Source: CAJINA01 sp964647585 (GTDB lineage Bacteria > Desulfobacterota > Desulfobacteria > Desulfobacterales > CAJINA01). From it: a stretch of DNA of 64,000 bases. This document shows, piece by piece, positions 18,077 to 26,628 of this stretch. Below the pieces are notes generated by a model. It ran no database searches. It was not told the DNA's origin and saw only the letters and a list, made by a program, of their open reading frames with translations. The translations under genes were made by a program, and so were the position numbers. The stretch spans positions 118,035 to 182,034 of the forward strand of contig CAZYGG010000002.1 of the NCBI GenBank assembly GCA_964647585.1. Direction: 5' to 3'. Within the stretch, counting starts at the first letter, position 1; the number at the start of each line of letters is the position of its first letter.

Positions 18077-18502
18077 TAAGTTTAAAAAATAAATACCATT
18101 CATCGGCGACAGCTGACAAAAAGGTATAAACAATCCTTCTTGTTGAGCGCTGCTGTTGGTTGCCGGAACTTGTTAGCCCAGGTTGAATGGATACAGCGTA
18201 AGGTGGCAACAGAATGCCAGACGAACCGCCCGGGGAATTCACTAAATGTTCAAGATAGATAGGCGACCGTCGGCTTTAATTTATGCCGCGTATTTGAATC
18301 ATTCTCACACAATATGTGGTATGTCAATCGGAAATTCAGTCAATATCTGGAGTTTTTGGGTATATGGCTACCAATTCCGTGAAAAGATTATGGATCGAGG
18401 CTGCAAAGATGGATATGTTTTTTTTCGGTGCTGCAAATGCGACGTTTGGGGAACGGTTGTGATGAAAAGTTTTCTCAGCCGGTTTGGGCAAAGCGATCCG
18501 CA
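18077..18502. other. Gap without a recognisable gene
   Basis: About 430 bases between the nrdJ-side repeat and the end of the PilZ gene. Only short, unsupported open frames without good start signals are present. A cysteine-containing one around 18390-18470 does not match anything I know. It probably holds the promoter region of nrdJ. Confidence 0.4.
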
Positions 18503-18829
18503 TCAGCAGTTCAGGATGATATGGCGCTGCTCCTTCACGATGGTTGCAGCCGGGATCATGTATTTCAAGCTGATGCCCACCTCATTTTGCTGCTGCCATT
18601 CAACTTTACCGTCAATCTCAATGGTTTCATCATCGAGAAAGGTGATGGCGCCCTTGATGAATTCTGGCAGCGCAACTGCGGCGCTGTTCAGAAAGCGGAT
18701 GCCGCCTTCACTGATGTCGGTCACGTCAAACTCAGCGCCGCAGGCGGCCAACCGGGGTCTTTTGCCCGGGTTGTAAACAATTCGGATATAGCTTCTTTTT
18801 TCACGTTCCGCGTGACCATCCATATCCAT
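18503..18829 (-). CDS. PilZ-domain protein
   Basis: A 108-residue protein consisting of one PilZ domain, the common cyclic-di-GMP receptor. The N-terminal basic motif is present in a weak form (REKRSYIRIVY, compared with RxxxR), followed by DVTDISEGGIRF, which fits the [D/N]xSxxG signature, and by a beta-barrel ending GKVEWQQQNEVGISLKY. The ATG with GGAGG seven bases upstream is the best start; the frame is open 26 codons farther. A single adjacent Arg pair makes c-di-GMP binding plausible but not certain. The gene is alone and divergent from the acyltransferase gene. Confidence 0.88.
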   Translation of the reverse strand: MDMDGHAEREKRSYIRIVYNPGKRPRLAACGAEFDVTDISEGGIRFLNSAAVALPEFIKGAITFLDDETIEIDGKVEWQQQNEVGISLKYMIPAATIVKEQRHIILNC

Positions 18830-19030
18830 GGCAGTACCTCCACGTTTACTGGGATCGGCCCGGGGGAAGCCTCCTGACCCAATGGCGACTTTCAATGTGT
18901 CGAACACATATATGTTACCTGATTTTCCGAGGGTGTCAAAAAATCAGTTTGAATTTTTTGGGGTGAGCGGTTACTAAATCCCTACGCCATGCGGTATACA
19001 CGCGGCTATGGACCAATACCGGGAGCACCC

Positions 19031-19768
19031 ATGCTTAACCGAGTCATATCCATCGGCATTATTACCTTTATCGGGGTTACCTCCGCCCTGTTTTTTCTGG
19101 TGGCGCTGGTCATCTGGGTCCTGACGGTTTGCTTTGATCGTCGCCTGGTCATTCTGCACATGTTTTCCTCTTTCTGGGCGGTACTTTACCTCTGGCTGGT
19201 GCCGGCCTGGCAGGTATCTGTTTCCGGGCGTGAACGGGTGCGGCGCAAGGTGACCTACATGGTTGTTTCCAATCACCAGTCCCAGCTTGACATTCTGGTT
19301 GCCTTCAGGCTGTTTTTTCCTTTTAAATGGGTTTCCAAGGCCGCTGTTTTCAAGCTTCCGTTTATCGGGTGGAATATGGTATTAAACCGGTATATTAAAA
19401 TAAAACGCGGCCGGAAAGACAGTATTGCACAGATGATGAAAGCGTGTGAAAAGAATCTTGCCGCTGGAAATTCAGTCTTCTTTTTCCCCGAGGGAACCCG
19501 CTCAAAGACCGGTATCGTTAAACCGTTCAAGCACGGCGCTTTCATCCTGGCCAAAAAAATGAAAGTGCCCATATTGCCCATTGTGATAAACGGCACGAAG
19601 AAGGCGCTTCCCAAAAACAGTCTCAATTTTCATGGACGGCATGCCATCCATATCAAGGTGCTTGAAGAGATTCCCGCTGCGCAGTTTGCGTCCCTGCCGG
19701 TGGCGGAAGTGGCCGAAATGGTACGCGGGATTATCAGCGCGCATGTGGATGAACACCAGAAGAACTAA
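19031..19768 (+). CDS. Lysophospholipid acyltransferase (PlsC family)
   Basis: About 245 residues with one or two N-terminal membrane helices (residues 5-55). The acyltransferase motifs follow: NHQSQLDILVAF (block I, HX4D), GWNMVLNR-YIKIKRG (block II) and FFPEGTRSKTG (block III). The expected reaction is transfer of an acyl chain from acyl-ACP or acyl-CoA to lysophosphatidic acid at the inner membrane. The start is the ATG after GGGAG; the frame is open 14 codons upstream. It lies 39 bases before kbl on the same strand and may be co-transcribed with kbl-tdh. Confidence 0.88.
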   Translation: MLNRVISIGIITFIGVTSALFFLVALVIWVLTVCFDRRLVILHMFSSFWAVLYLWLVPAWQVSVSGRERVRRKVTYMVVSNHQSQLDILVAFRLFFPFKWVSKAAVFKLPFIGWNMVLNRYIKIKRGRKDSIAQMMKACEKNLAAGNSVFFFPEGTRSKTGIVKPFKHGAFILAKKMKVPILPIVINGTKKALPKNSLNFHGRHAIHIKVLEEIPAAQFASLPVAEVAEMVRGIISAHVDEHQKN

Positions 19769-19807
19769 AAAATCTGAAAATCGGAAGACAATTCAAAAGG
19801 TGATATC

Positions 19808-20998
19808 ATGAAAGCAGCACTATACAGTTACCTCGCCGAACAGACAGACAAGCTGCAAAAAGACGGCCTGTTCAAGGACGAACGGATTATCACCTCCCCG
19901 CAGCAGGCGGCGATAAGCGTTCAGGCTGGTGGGGACGTCCTCAACTTCTGCGCAAACAATTACCTGGGACTGTCTAACCGCCCGGAGCTGGTCCGGTCCG
20001 CTCAAAAAGCTTTGGAAAAGTACGGTTTCGGGATGTCTTCGGTGCGCTTTATCTGCGGCACGCTGGATATCCACAAAGCGCTGGAAAAGCGCATCAGCGA
20101 CTATCTGGGCCTGGAGGATACCATTCTCTACAGTTCCTGTTTTGATGCCAACGGCGGTCTTTTTGAAACCCTGCTGGGTGCCGAAGACGCCATCATCAGC
20201 GATGCCCTGAATCACGCCAGTATTATCGACGGGGTGCGGCTGTGCAAGGCCCGGCGCTTTCGGTATAACAACAACGATATGGTCGATCTGGAAACGCAGC
20301 TGCAGGCGGCCGCGAACTGCCGTTTCAAGCTGATCGCCACCGACGGTGTTTTCTCCATGGACGGCATCATCGCCGACCTGGGCGCCATCTGCGATCTGGC
20401 CGATAAATACGGTGCCCTGGTCATGGTCGATGATTCACACGCCGTCGGGTTTACCGGTGAAAATGGCCGGGGGTCGCATGAATACTGCGGCGTCATGGGG
20501 CGGGTGGACATTATCACCGGTACCCTGGGCAAGGCCCTGGGCGGGGCCTCCGGCGGGTATACCTCCGGTAAAAAGGAAATCGTTACCTGGCTGCGCCAGC
20601 GGTCGCGGCCCTACCTTTTTTCAAATACGCTGGCTCCGGTAATTACCGCCACTTCCATCGCGGTCCTGGACCTTTTGGAAGCGAGCGGGGAACTGCGTGA
20701 AAAATTGAAGTTCAACAGCCGCTATTTTCGGGAAGGACTGGCCGCGGCCGGTTTTGACCTGGTACCCGGCGAGCACCCGATCATCCCGGTCATGCTGGGA
20801 GACGCCGTTCTGGCCCAGCACATGGCCGCCCGGCTCCTGGAAGAGGGGATCTACGTGGTGGGTTTCAGCTTCCCGGTGGTGCCCAGAGGAAAGGCCCGCA
20901 TTCGGACCCAGATATCCGCCGGGCACGATAAGATGCATCTCGACCGGGCCCTGGCGGCGTTTACCAAAGTGGGCCGGGAACTGGAGGTTATCCCATGA
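19808..20998 (+). CDS. kbl: Glycine C-acetyltransferase (2-amino-3-ketobutyrate CoA ligase)
   Basis: A 396-residue PLP enzyme of the alpha-oxoamine synthase family. It cleaves 2-amino-3-oxobutyrate with CoA to glycine and acetyl-CoA. The PLP lysine is Lys 242 in TGTLGKALGGASGG; upstream are NNYLGLSNRPEL, DDSHAVGFTG (Asp to the pyridine N) and the Ser/His contacts SDALNHASIIDG. The length matches the family, and the family specificity motif GTLDIHKALE is present. AAAGGTGAT lies before the ATG. Its stop overlaps the tdh start by four bases (ATGA), so the two form one translationally coupled threonine-degradation unit. Confidence 0.95.
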   Translation: MKAALYSYLAEQTDKLQKDGLFKDERIITSPQQAAISVQAGGDVLNFCANNYLGLSNRPELVRSAQKALEKYGFGMSSVRFICGTLDIHKALEKRISDYLGLEDTILYSSCFDANGGLFETLLGAEDAIISDALNHASIIDGVRLCKARRFRYNNNDMVDLETQLQAAANCRFKLIATDGVFSMDGIIADLGAICDLADKYGALVMVDDSHAVGFTGENGRGSHEYCGVMGRVDIITGTLGKALGGASGGYTSGKKEIVTWLRQRSRPYLFSNTLAPVITATSIAVLDLLEASGELREKLKFNSRYFREGLAAAGFDLVPGEHPIIPVMLGDAVLAQHMAARLLEEGIYVVGFSFPVVPRGKARIRTQISAGHDKMHLDRALAAFTKVGRELEVIP

Positions 20999-22029
20999 AA
21001 ACCATGCCGGCGTTGGTCAAACTCAAGCCTGAGTCGGGCATCTGGATGGACGCTGTCCCGGTCCCCGCCATCGGGCCGAACGATGTCCTGATTAAAATCA
21101 GGAAAACCGCTATTTGCGGTACCGATATTCACATCTACAACTGGGACGCGTGGTCGCAAAAAACAATCCCGGTGCCCATGACCATCGGGCACGAATTTGC
21201 GGGCGTTATTGAAAAGGCGGGCAGTGAAGTCGTGGGTCTCAAGGAAGGGGACCGGGTGTCCGGCGAAGGGCATCTGACCTGCGGCCACTGCCGCAACTGC
21301 CGGGCAGGTAAGCGCCACCTCTGCCGCAACACTATCGGTGTCGGGGTCAACCGCCCCGGCTGTTTTGCCCGGTACCTGAGTATTCCGGCGGTGAATGTTT
21401 TCCCGCTGCCGGAAAATATCGATGATGAAATCGGCTGCCTGCTCGACCCCCTGGGAAATGCCACCCATACGGCCCTTTCCTACGACCTGGTGGGTGAAGA
21501 TGTCCTGATAACCGGCGCCGGACCCATCGGCATCATGGCGGTGGCGGTTGCCCGGCATGTGGGCGCGCGGTTTGTGGTGATCACCGATGTCAATGACTAC
21601 CGGTTGAATCTGGCGAAGAAGATGGGGGCTACCCGGGTGGTGAACGTGACCCTCGAACGGGTCGCGGATGTGATGCCCCGGCTGGGTATGCGGGAAGGTT
21701 TCGACGTGGGCCTCGAGATGTCGGGGAACATGGATGCTTTCCGGGATATGCTATCCATCATGAACTATGGCGGTAAGGTGGCCCTGCTGGGTATCCCCCC
21801 GTCCCAGGCGGCCATTGACTGGACCCAGGTGATTTTCAAAGGGCTTTTCCTGAAGGGAATTTACGGCCGGGAGATGTTTGAGACCTGGTACAAGATGTCC
21901 ACCATGCTCCAGAGCAGCCTGGATATTGCGGCCATTATCACCCACCGGTTCAACGTGGCGGATTTCCAGGAGGCCTTTGAGGTGATGAACTCCGGGATGT
22001 CCGGTAAGGTGATTCTGGATTGGGAGTGA
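20995..22029 (+). CDS. tdh: L-threonine 3-dehydrogenase
   Basis: A 344-residue zinc medium-chain dehydrogenase that oxidises L-threonine to 2-amino-3-oxobutyrate with NAD+, feeding Kbl. Catalytic zinc ligands are in AICGTDIHIYNWDAW and TIGHEFAG; the structural zinc site is CGHCRNCRAGKRHLC. The Rossmann glycine motif is TGAGPIGIMAV. The CGTDxHIYxWDxW stretch separates threonine from sorbitol dehydrogenases. Start and kbl stop overlap. The pathway makes glycine and acetyl-CoA from threonine and can run toward one-carbon or energy metabolism. Confidence 0.95.
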   Translation: MKTMPALVKLKPESGIWMDAVPVPAIGPNDVLIKIRKTAICGTDIHIYNWDAWSQKTIPVPMTIGHEFAGVIEKAGSEVVGLKEGDRVSGEGHLTCGHCRNCRAGKRHLCRNTIGVGVNRPGCFARYLSIPAVNVFPLPENIDDEIGCLLDPLGNATHTALSYDLVGEDVLITGAGPIGIMAVAVARHVGARFVVITDVNDYRLNLAKKMGATRVVNVTLERVADVMPRLGMREGFDVGLEMSGNMDAFRDMLSIMNYGGKVALLGIPPSQAAIDWTQVIFKGLFLKGIYGREMFETWYKMSTMLQSSLDIAAIITHRFNVADFQEAFEVMNSGMSGKVILDWE

Positions 22030-22076
22030 ATCCGGATATCCGGATTCACGGTTTTAAGTCTTAACACGGATTTATT

Positions 22077-22940
22077 ATGAATCGTTTTGTAGAGACACTT
22101 TACAACTCCTACGGACAGGCATTCGACATCGAAGAAGTCCTCTACGAAGAGAGGACTGATCATCAGCACTTACTTATTTTTCGCAACGCTCTCTTCGGGC
22201 GGGTGATGGTGCTTGACGGCGTCGTACAGACCACCGAAAAAGACGAGTTCGTCTACCACGAGATGCTGGCGCATGTGCCGATTCTGGCCCATGGCCGGGT
22301 AGCGCGGGTTCTGATCGTCGGCGGCGGTGACGGCGGCATGCTGCGCGAAGTATGCAAACACCGCGGTATCCAGACAGTAAATCTGGTGGAGCTGGACCGG
22401 AAGGTCGTGGACCTCTGTCGAAAGCACCTTCCCGGCCACTCACAGGGTGCTTTTGATGATCCGCGCCTGAAACTGGTTTTCGACGAAGGCTTGAATTTTG
22501 TAAACACCACTGCTGAAAAATTCGACGTAATTATCGTTGACAGCACCGATCCGATTGGCCCGGGCACAGCGCTGTTCAGCCGGGACTTTTATAGGGCCTG
22601 TAAACACTGCCTATTGCCCGGGGGGATTATGGTCACCCAGAACGGGGTCGTTTTCATGCAGCCAGATGAAGTGCGCACCACGGCGACACATCTGCGAGAC
22701 CTTTTTGAAGATTGGTCTTTCTACACAGCGGCCGTTCCGACTTACATTGGCGGGTGCATGACCTTCGGGTGGGCGTCAGACGATCCGGCTTTGCGCCAAA
22801 CCCGGGTGACTGACCTGCGGGCGCGTTTCCAGGCCGGTAAGCTTGCGACGCGGTATTATAATCCGGAAATTCATCTCGCCGCTTTTGCGCTGCCCCAGTA
22901 TGTCCGGGAGGCGATTGACAAGCTGGATGAGCCGATCTGA
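22077..22940 (+). CDS. speE: Spermidine synthase (polyamine aminopropyltransferase)
   Basis: A 287-residue enzyme that transfers the aminopropyl group of decarboxylated S-adenosylmethionine to putrescine. The short N-terminal beta domain includes LVLDGVVQTTEKDEFVYHE. The AdoMet-like fold follows, with VLIVGGGDGGMLREV, the Glu in LVELDRKVVDL, DDPRLKLVFDEGLNFV and the catalytic Asp in IVDSTDPIGP. The length and motifs are those of the bacterial SpeE. It lies 47 bases after tdh on the same strand and ends only nine bases from the convergent kinase gene. No S-adenosylmethionine decarboxylase gene is in view. Confidence 0.95.
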   Translation: MNRFVETLYNSYGQAFDIEEVLYEERTDHQHLLIFRNALFGRVMVLDGVVQTTEKDEFVYHEMLAHVPILAHGRVARVLIVGGGDGGMLREVCKHRGIQTVNLVELDRKVVDLCRKHLPGHSQGAFDDPRLKLVFDEGLNFVNTTAEKFDVIIVDSTDPIGPGTALFSRDFYRACKHCLLPGGIMVTQNGVVFMQPDEVRTTATHLRDLFEDWSFYTAAVPTYIGGCMTFGWASDDPALRQTRVTDLRARFQAGKLATRYYNPEIHLAAFALPQYVREAIDKLDEPI

Positions 22941-22949
22941 CGAATAGGA

Positions 22950-25928
22950 TCAGCACCCTTGCATAGAGCGGTCTTTATTATCCAACACAGTTCGAATGGC
23001 GCTCGAAAGTTCTTTCATCATAACCGGCTTCAGTAAAAATCCTTTAATCCCCAGAGCCGCTGCTTTCTCTTTTGACATCGTTTCGCTGAATCCGGTGCAC
23101 AGGATAACCGGTATGTCAGGTCGAATTTTAATCAGCTCTCTGGCAAGTTTATCTCCGGTTATGTGCGGCATCGTCATGTCAGTGATGACAAGATCAAAAC
23201 TGTCCGGGTTTGCACGAAAATTATCCAACGCATCGGCACCGCTGGTGTTTGCGGTAACCTGGTATCCAAGTGCTTCTAAAATTTCCTGCTCAATATCGAT
23301 AACATCGTTTTGATCATCGACCAGAAGGACATGTTCATTACCGGTTTGAAGCGGTTGCGTTTCAATTTGGGCTGTTTCTTGAAAGGCTTCTATCATCGGC
23401 AGGTAAACATGGAATTCAGTTCCCTTGCCCGGCTCGCTGTCCACACGGATATACCCTTCGTGACTTTTCACAATGCCATGTATGACTGCCAGGCCCAAAC
23501 CGGTGCCCTTACCCTCTTCCTTGGTTGTAAAGTAGGGATCAAATATTCGGTTTATTACCCTTGGGTGCATGCCTGGCCCGGTGTCAGCTACAGTTAGCTG
23601 GACATATTTACCCGGTATCATGGTTTTATTTTTCAGGTCTTTGGCGGCCAACTCAACTTCTACCAGAACTATTTTTAATTCCCCGCCGGTTTCCTCCATG
23701 GCGTGGTAGGCGTTTGTACACAGATTCATTATGATCTGGTGTATTTGCGTATGGTCCGCCAGGACCAGTCCGCAATCTTTTTGTATCCTCTGGCGTATAA
23801 AGATGGTACTCGGCAGTAAGGATTTAATCAGATTCAGGGCTTCTTTGATGACAAGCTGAATATGCATCGGGTTGCGTTCATTCACTGATTGGCGGCTAAA
23901 TGTTAAAATTTGCTCCACCAGTTCCTTGGCGCGATATCCGGCTTTGAATATTGATTCCAGGCAGACCAGCATTTCGGGGTCGTTTTGCAATTTTATTTTC
24001 ATAAGTTCGGTATACCCGAAAATACCGGAAAGGATATTGTTAAAATCATGTGCTATCCCGCCAGCCAATGTGCCGATAGATTCCATTTTTTGAGCTTGCT
24101 GAAGTTGTTTTTCTAATTTGTCCTTTTCCGCCTGGGCGAGTTTCCTTTCAGAAATATCGCGGCCAAAGCTGACGACGCCGTTGACTTTCCCCTCCATCAA
24201 TAGGGGGGCCGTATTCACTGCAAGGGTAAGTATTTCGCCTTCTTTTGTCCTCAATCTCAGTTCATATTGAGCGGCTTCGCCTTTGAGCCCTTTTTCGAAT
24301 ATTTCCATAAACATTGGCAAATCTTCTTCTAGAATGAGGGGGACAAATGATTTCCCAACCCATTCTTTTAATTTAAATCCGGTAACTTCTTCGGCTTGCT
24401 TGTTAAAGAAAGTAATGTTGCCCGATGTATCTAAAGTCCATATCATGTCATTAGAGCGTTCAACCATCGTGCGATATTGTTCTTCTGACTGTTTAAGTTT
24501 TTCTTCCGCAACTTTACGCTCGGTAATGTCCCGTACAACCGCCAGGATCATGGGACGACCGCTCAACTCAATAACTGCAGAGTTAATTTCAACTGGAAAT
24601 TCCTCTCCCGACTTAGTGACATGGGTCGCCTCGAAGATCAGCCGTTTCGAACCACGTAGTCTCTGGCGGTGGTCGCGGGCGGAATGGGTGTTGGCGTCGG
24701 ATTTCTTCGTTATATCAGGAGCCCTTAATGCAAGAATTTCCTCACGGGTGTAGCCGTAACGTTTACAGGCGGTGTCGTTGACATCAACAAAAGGCGCAAA
24801 TCCCTCTTCGAGCAGTGGATGCAGGAATACAGGGTCATTGATCGCGTTGAAGGTTACCCGCGTTCTCTCCTCACCTTCCCGCAGTACATTTTCCACCCGC
24901 TTCTGTTCGGTAATGTCGCGTAGCGTTATAACCTGTCCCAGGGCTGGCCCCTGTTTGTCATTAAGGGTGGAAACATGTATGTCGTAGATACCTTCATGGC
25001 CTTCGATAAACAAACTGACCTCGGTTGTCTTCATTTCATCAGGCAGTTTGGACAACTGCGGATAATCCACGAATATCTGCCTGACATCCCGGCCTATATT
25101 CTCATTAACACAAATGTTAAACAGGGATTCAGCGGCCAAATTCATATCCGTAACACGGTTTTTGATGTCAAGGACAAGGATGGCGTTGTCCAACTTCTTG
25201 AAGATTTCCGCCCGGGCGATGGGCAGAATATCTAAAAAGCTGTAACGGAAAAAACCCCACGCCATGGCACCCGCTACAATAGTGAAGGCTATGGGGCCGA
25301 TATCCATGTTGGGTATGGGGCTGTTTCCCGAAACATAAACGCCGTTCACCACCCAGACAATTACTACCGCAGACAGGAACACACGAGCCTGGGAGCGATA
25401 AAACCCAGCCGAGGTGAGCATCTGAAAAATCAGGATCGCGCTTAACGCCGCCAGTAAAAAATAATGATATACAATGATAACCCACCACATGAAGCCATGT
25501 TTCAACCCGAGCATTGGAAATGGACCCGTGTTGATGGTGTAGAAGTCAGTGAAAATGAGATTGTGACTGGCGTTTGTCCAAACCAGGAGGATAATTGTGA
25601 CTGCAATGAGGAAAAGCAATGACACCCTCGTTCGCGTGATCAAGGATTCAAAACCGAAAAAGGAGATGGCGAACAGAAGCGCCAGGGGTGGCAGAGGGGC
25701 AACCCCCAAGTACTGGAGCTTGGTTATGAGTATATTGGTCTTGATATCCAGGCCCAAATAGAGGAGGCCCTCAGTTGCGGCCCAAACTGAAGCAGACAGG
25801 CATAGGGAAATCAAATACCATGCGCCGCGCGCCCGGCGCCGGCGATAGGTAAACAGGGCAACAACGAAGATTAATATCGCGGCTGCGAAAAAGGGGGTAC
25901 AGTAGCCCACCATGGGCCTCATGATCAC
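22950..25928 (-). CDS. Membrane hybrid histidine kinase (7TM-PAS-PAS-PAS-HisKA-HATPase-REC)
   Basis: A 992-residue sensor. Seven hydrophobic helices fill about residues 8-225 and look like the 'histidine kinase N-terminal 7TM' domain. Three PAS domains follow: about 235-345, about 355-480 (HPLLEEGFAPFVDVND, with RDITERK), and about 485-610 (SNDMIWTLDTSGN, FGRDISERK). Next come the phosphotransfer domain with GTLAGGIAHDFNNILSG, the ATPase domain (NLCTNAYHAM, DTGPGM, GTGLGLAV) and a C-terminal receiver (VLLVDDQNDVIDIE, phospho-Asp in VITDMTMPHITG, Lys in FLLKPV). AHDFNN-type hybrids often work with a separate phosphotransfer protein, not seen here. The signal is unknown; the gene is single and convergent with speE. 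Confidence 0.93.
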   Translation of the reverse strand: MIMRPMVGYCTPFFAAAILIFVVALFTYRRRRARGAWYLISLCLSASVWAATEGLLYLGLDIKTNILITKLQYLGVAPLPPLALLFAISFFGFESLITRTRVSLLFLIAVTIILLVWTNASHNLIFTDFYTINTGPFPMLGLKHGFMWWVIIVYHYFLLAALSAILIFQMLTSAGFYRSQARVFLSAVVIVWVVNGVYVSGNSPIPNMDIGPIAFTIVAGAMAWGFFRYSFLDILPIARAEIFKKLDNAILVLDIKNRVTDMNLAAESLFNICVNENIGRDVRQIFVDYPQLSKLPDEMKTTEVSLFIEGHEGIYDIHVSTLNDKQGPALGQVITLRDITEQKRVENVLREGEERTRVTFNAINDPVFLHPLLEEGFAPFVDVNDTACKRYGYTREEILALRAPDITKKSDANTHSARDHRQRLRGSKRLIFEATHVTKSGEEFPVEINSAVIELSGRPMILAVVRDITERKVAEEKLKQSEEQYRTMVERSNDMIWTLDTSGNITFFNKQAEEVTGFKLKEWVGKSFVPLILEEDLPMFMEIFEKGLKGEAAQYELRLRTKEGEILTLAVNTAPLLMEGKVNGVVSFGRDISERKLAQAEKDKLEKQLQQAQKMESIGTLAGGIAHDFNNILSGIFGYTELMKIKLQNDPEMLVCLESIFKAGYRAKELVEQILTFSRQSVNERNPMHIQLVIKEALNLIKSLLPSTIFIRQRIQKDCGLVLADHTQIHQIIMNLCTNAYHAMEETGGELKIVLVEVELAAKDLKNKTMIPGKYVQLTVADTGPGMHPRVINRIFDPYFTTKEEGKGTGLGLAVIHGIVKSHEGYIRVDSEPGKGTEFHVYLPMIEAFQETAQIETQPLQTGNEHVLLVDDQNDVIDIEQEILEALGYQVTANTSGADALDNFRANPDSFDLVITDMTMPHITGDKLARELIKIRPDIPVILCTGFSETMSKEKAAALGIKGFLLKPVMMKELSSAIRTVLDNKDRSMQGC

Positions 25929-26016
25929 CTCATTTTGTTCACGAAGCTGATCTTAGAAGAGGGACGCCTACCTTTCATGAACTATTCCCGGCTGCGATGC
26001 CCGGGCTTACCTGATC

Positions 26017-26628
26017 TTACGGTGCCAGCGTCTTGATAGCGTCTGCTATCAGGGCGCTGATTTTGGCTAACGTTTTACTCTGGGCGGCTACCAGCCCCTC
26101 ATAATCAGGTGTTTCCACGGGCTCGCGAATTTCGGTGCGTGTTACGTGCAGGGGTGTCGACACGCCGTTTTTCTTCAGGCTCCAGGTGACATCCAGCAAC
26201 ACTTCACTTTGCAGATTACCGTCAAAGCGGTTGATATTGAGCACTACATGGTGGGTGAACGGGAAGAGGCCCTCACGGTTGTGGGGCGCCACTTTTTCGG
26301 TTCCCAGCCGGGTGGCCAGGTTGGCGCTTACCACCGCCGCGATGTTGTCCTGGAGCGGTCCGGCCCAGCGGCTAAGCTCGGCCATGATTAACCGGTTGCC
26401 GGCATCCCGGGTAACAATTTGTTTCCGGTCCAGTTCTGCCGGTATCGTGACCGGACCGACAGCAATGGCCATGTCCGGTGAGAGGGTGGCAGCCGGCCCG
26501 GATGCAGGGGTTGCGCCCAGCGCGTAAAAATCCGATTTGGGGGATTTGCCGGTGCACCCGGCCAGCCATACCATACCAACGAGAAAGCTGATCAGAGTAA
26601 ATAGAAAACGAGATTTAGACGGTATCAT
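26017..26628 (-). CDS. pqiC: PqiC-family outer-membrane lipoprotein
   Basis: A 203-residue lipoprotein. The lipobox is WLAGC with the lipidated Cys at 25 after a hydrophobic signal. The mature part carries the pattern of ABC-transport auxiliary/PqiC proteins: DFYALG near the start, VGPVTIPAELDRKQIVTR, and a C-terminal region rich in Lys/Ala that ends in repeated helices. In PqiABC systems it anchors the PqiB needle to the outer membrane. Its start overlaps the pqiB stop by four bases, and it is the last gene of the operon. Confidence 0.87.
   Translation of the reverse strand: MIPSKSRFLFTLISFLVGMVWLAGCTGKSPKSDFYALGATPASGPAATLSPDMAIAVGPVTIPAELDRKQIVTRDAGNRLIMAELSRWAGPLQDNIAAVVSANLATRLGTEKVAPHNREGLFPFTHHVVLNINRFDGNLQSEVLLDVTWSLKKNGVSTPLHVTRTEIREPVETPDYEGLVAAQSKTLAKISALIADAIKTLAP

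Noticed and set aside
17905..18500. Cobalamin riboswitch upstream of nrdJ.
   Set aside because: No B12-box or conserved riboswitch core was found; the hairpins present belong to the repeat element.
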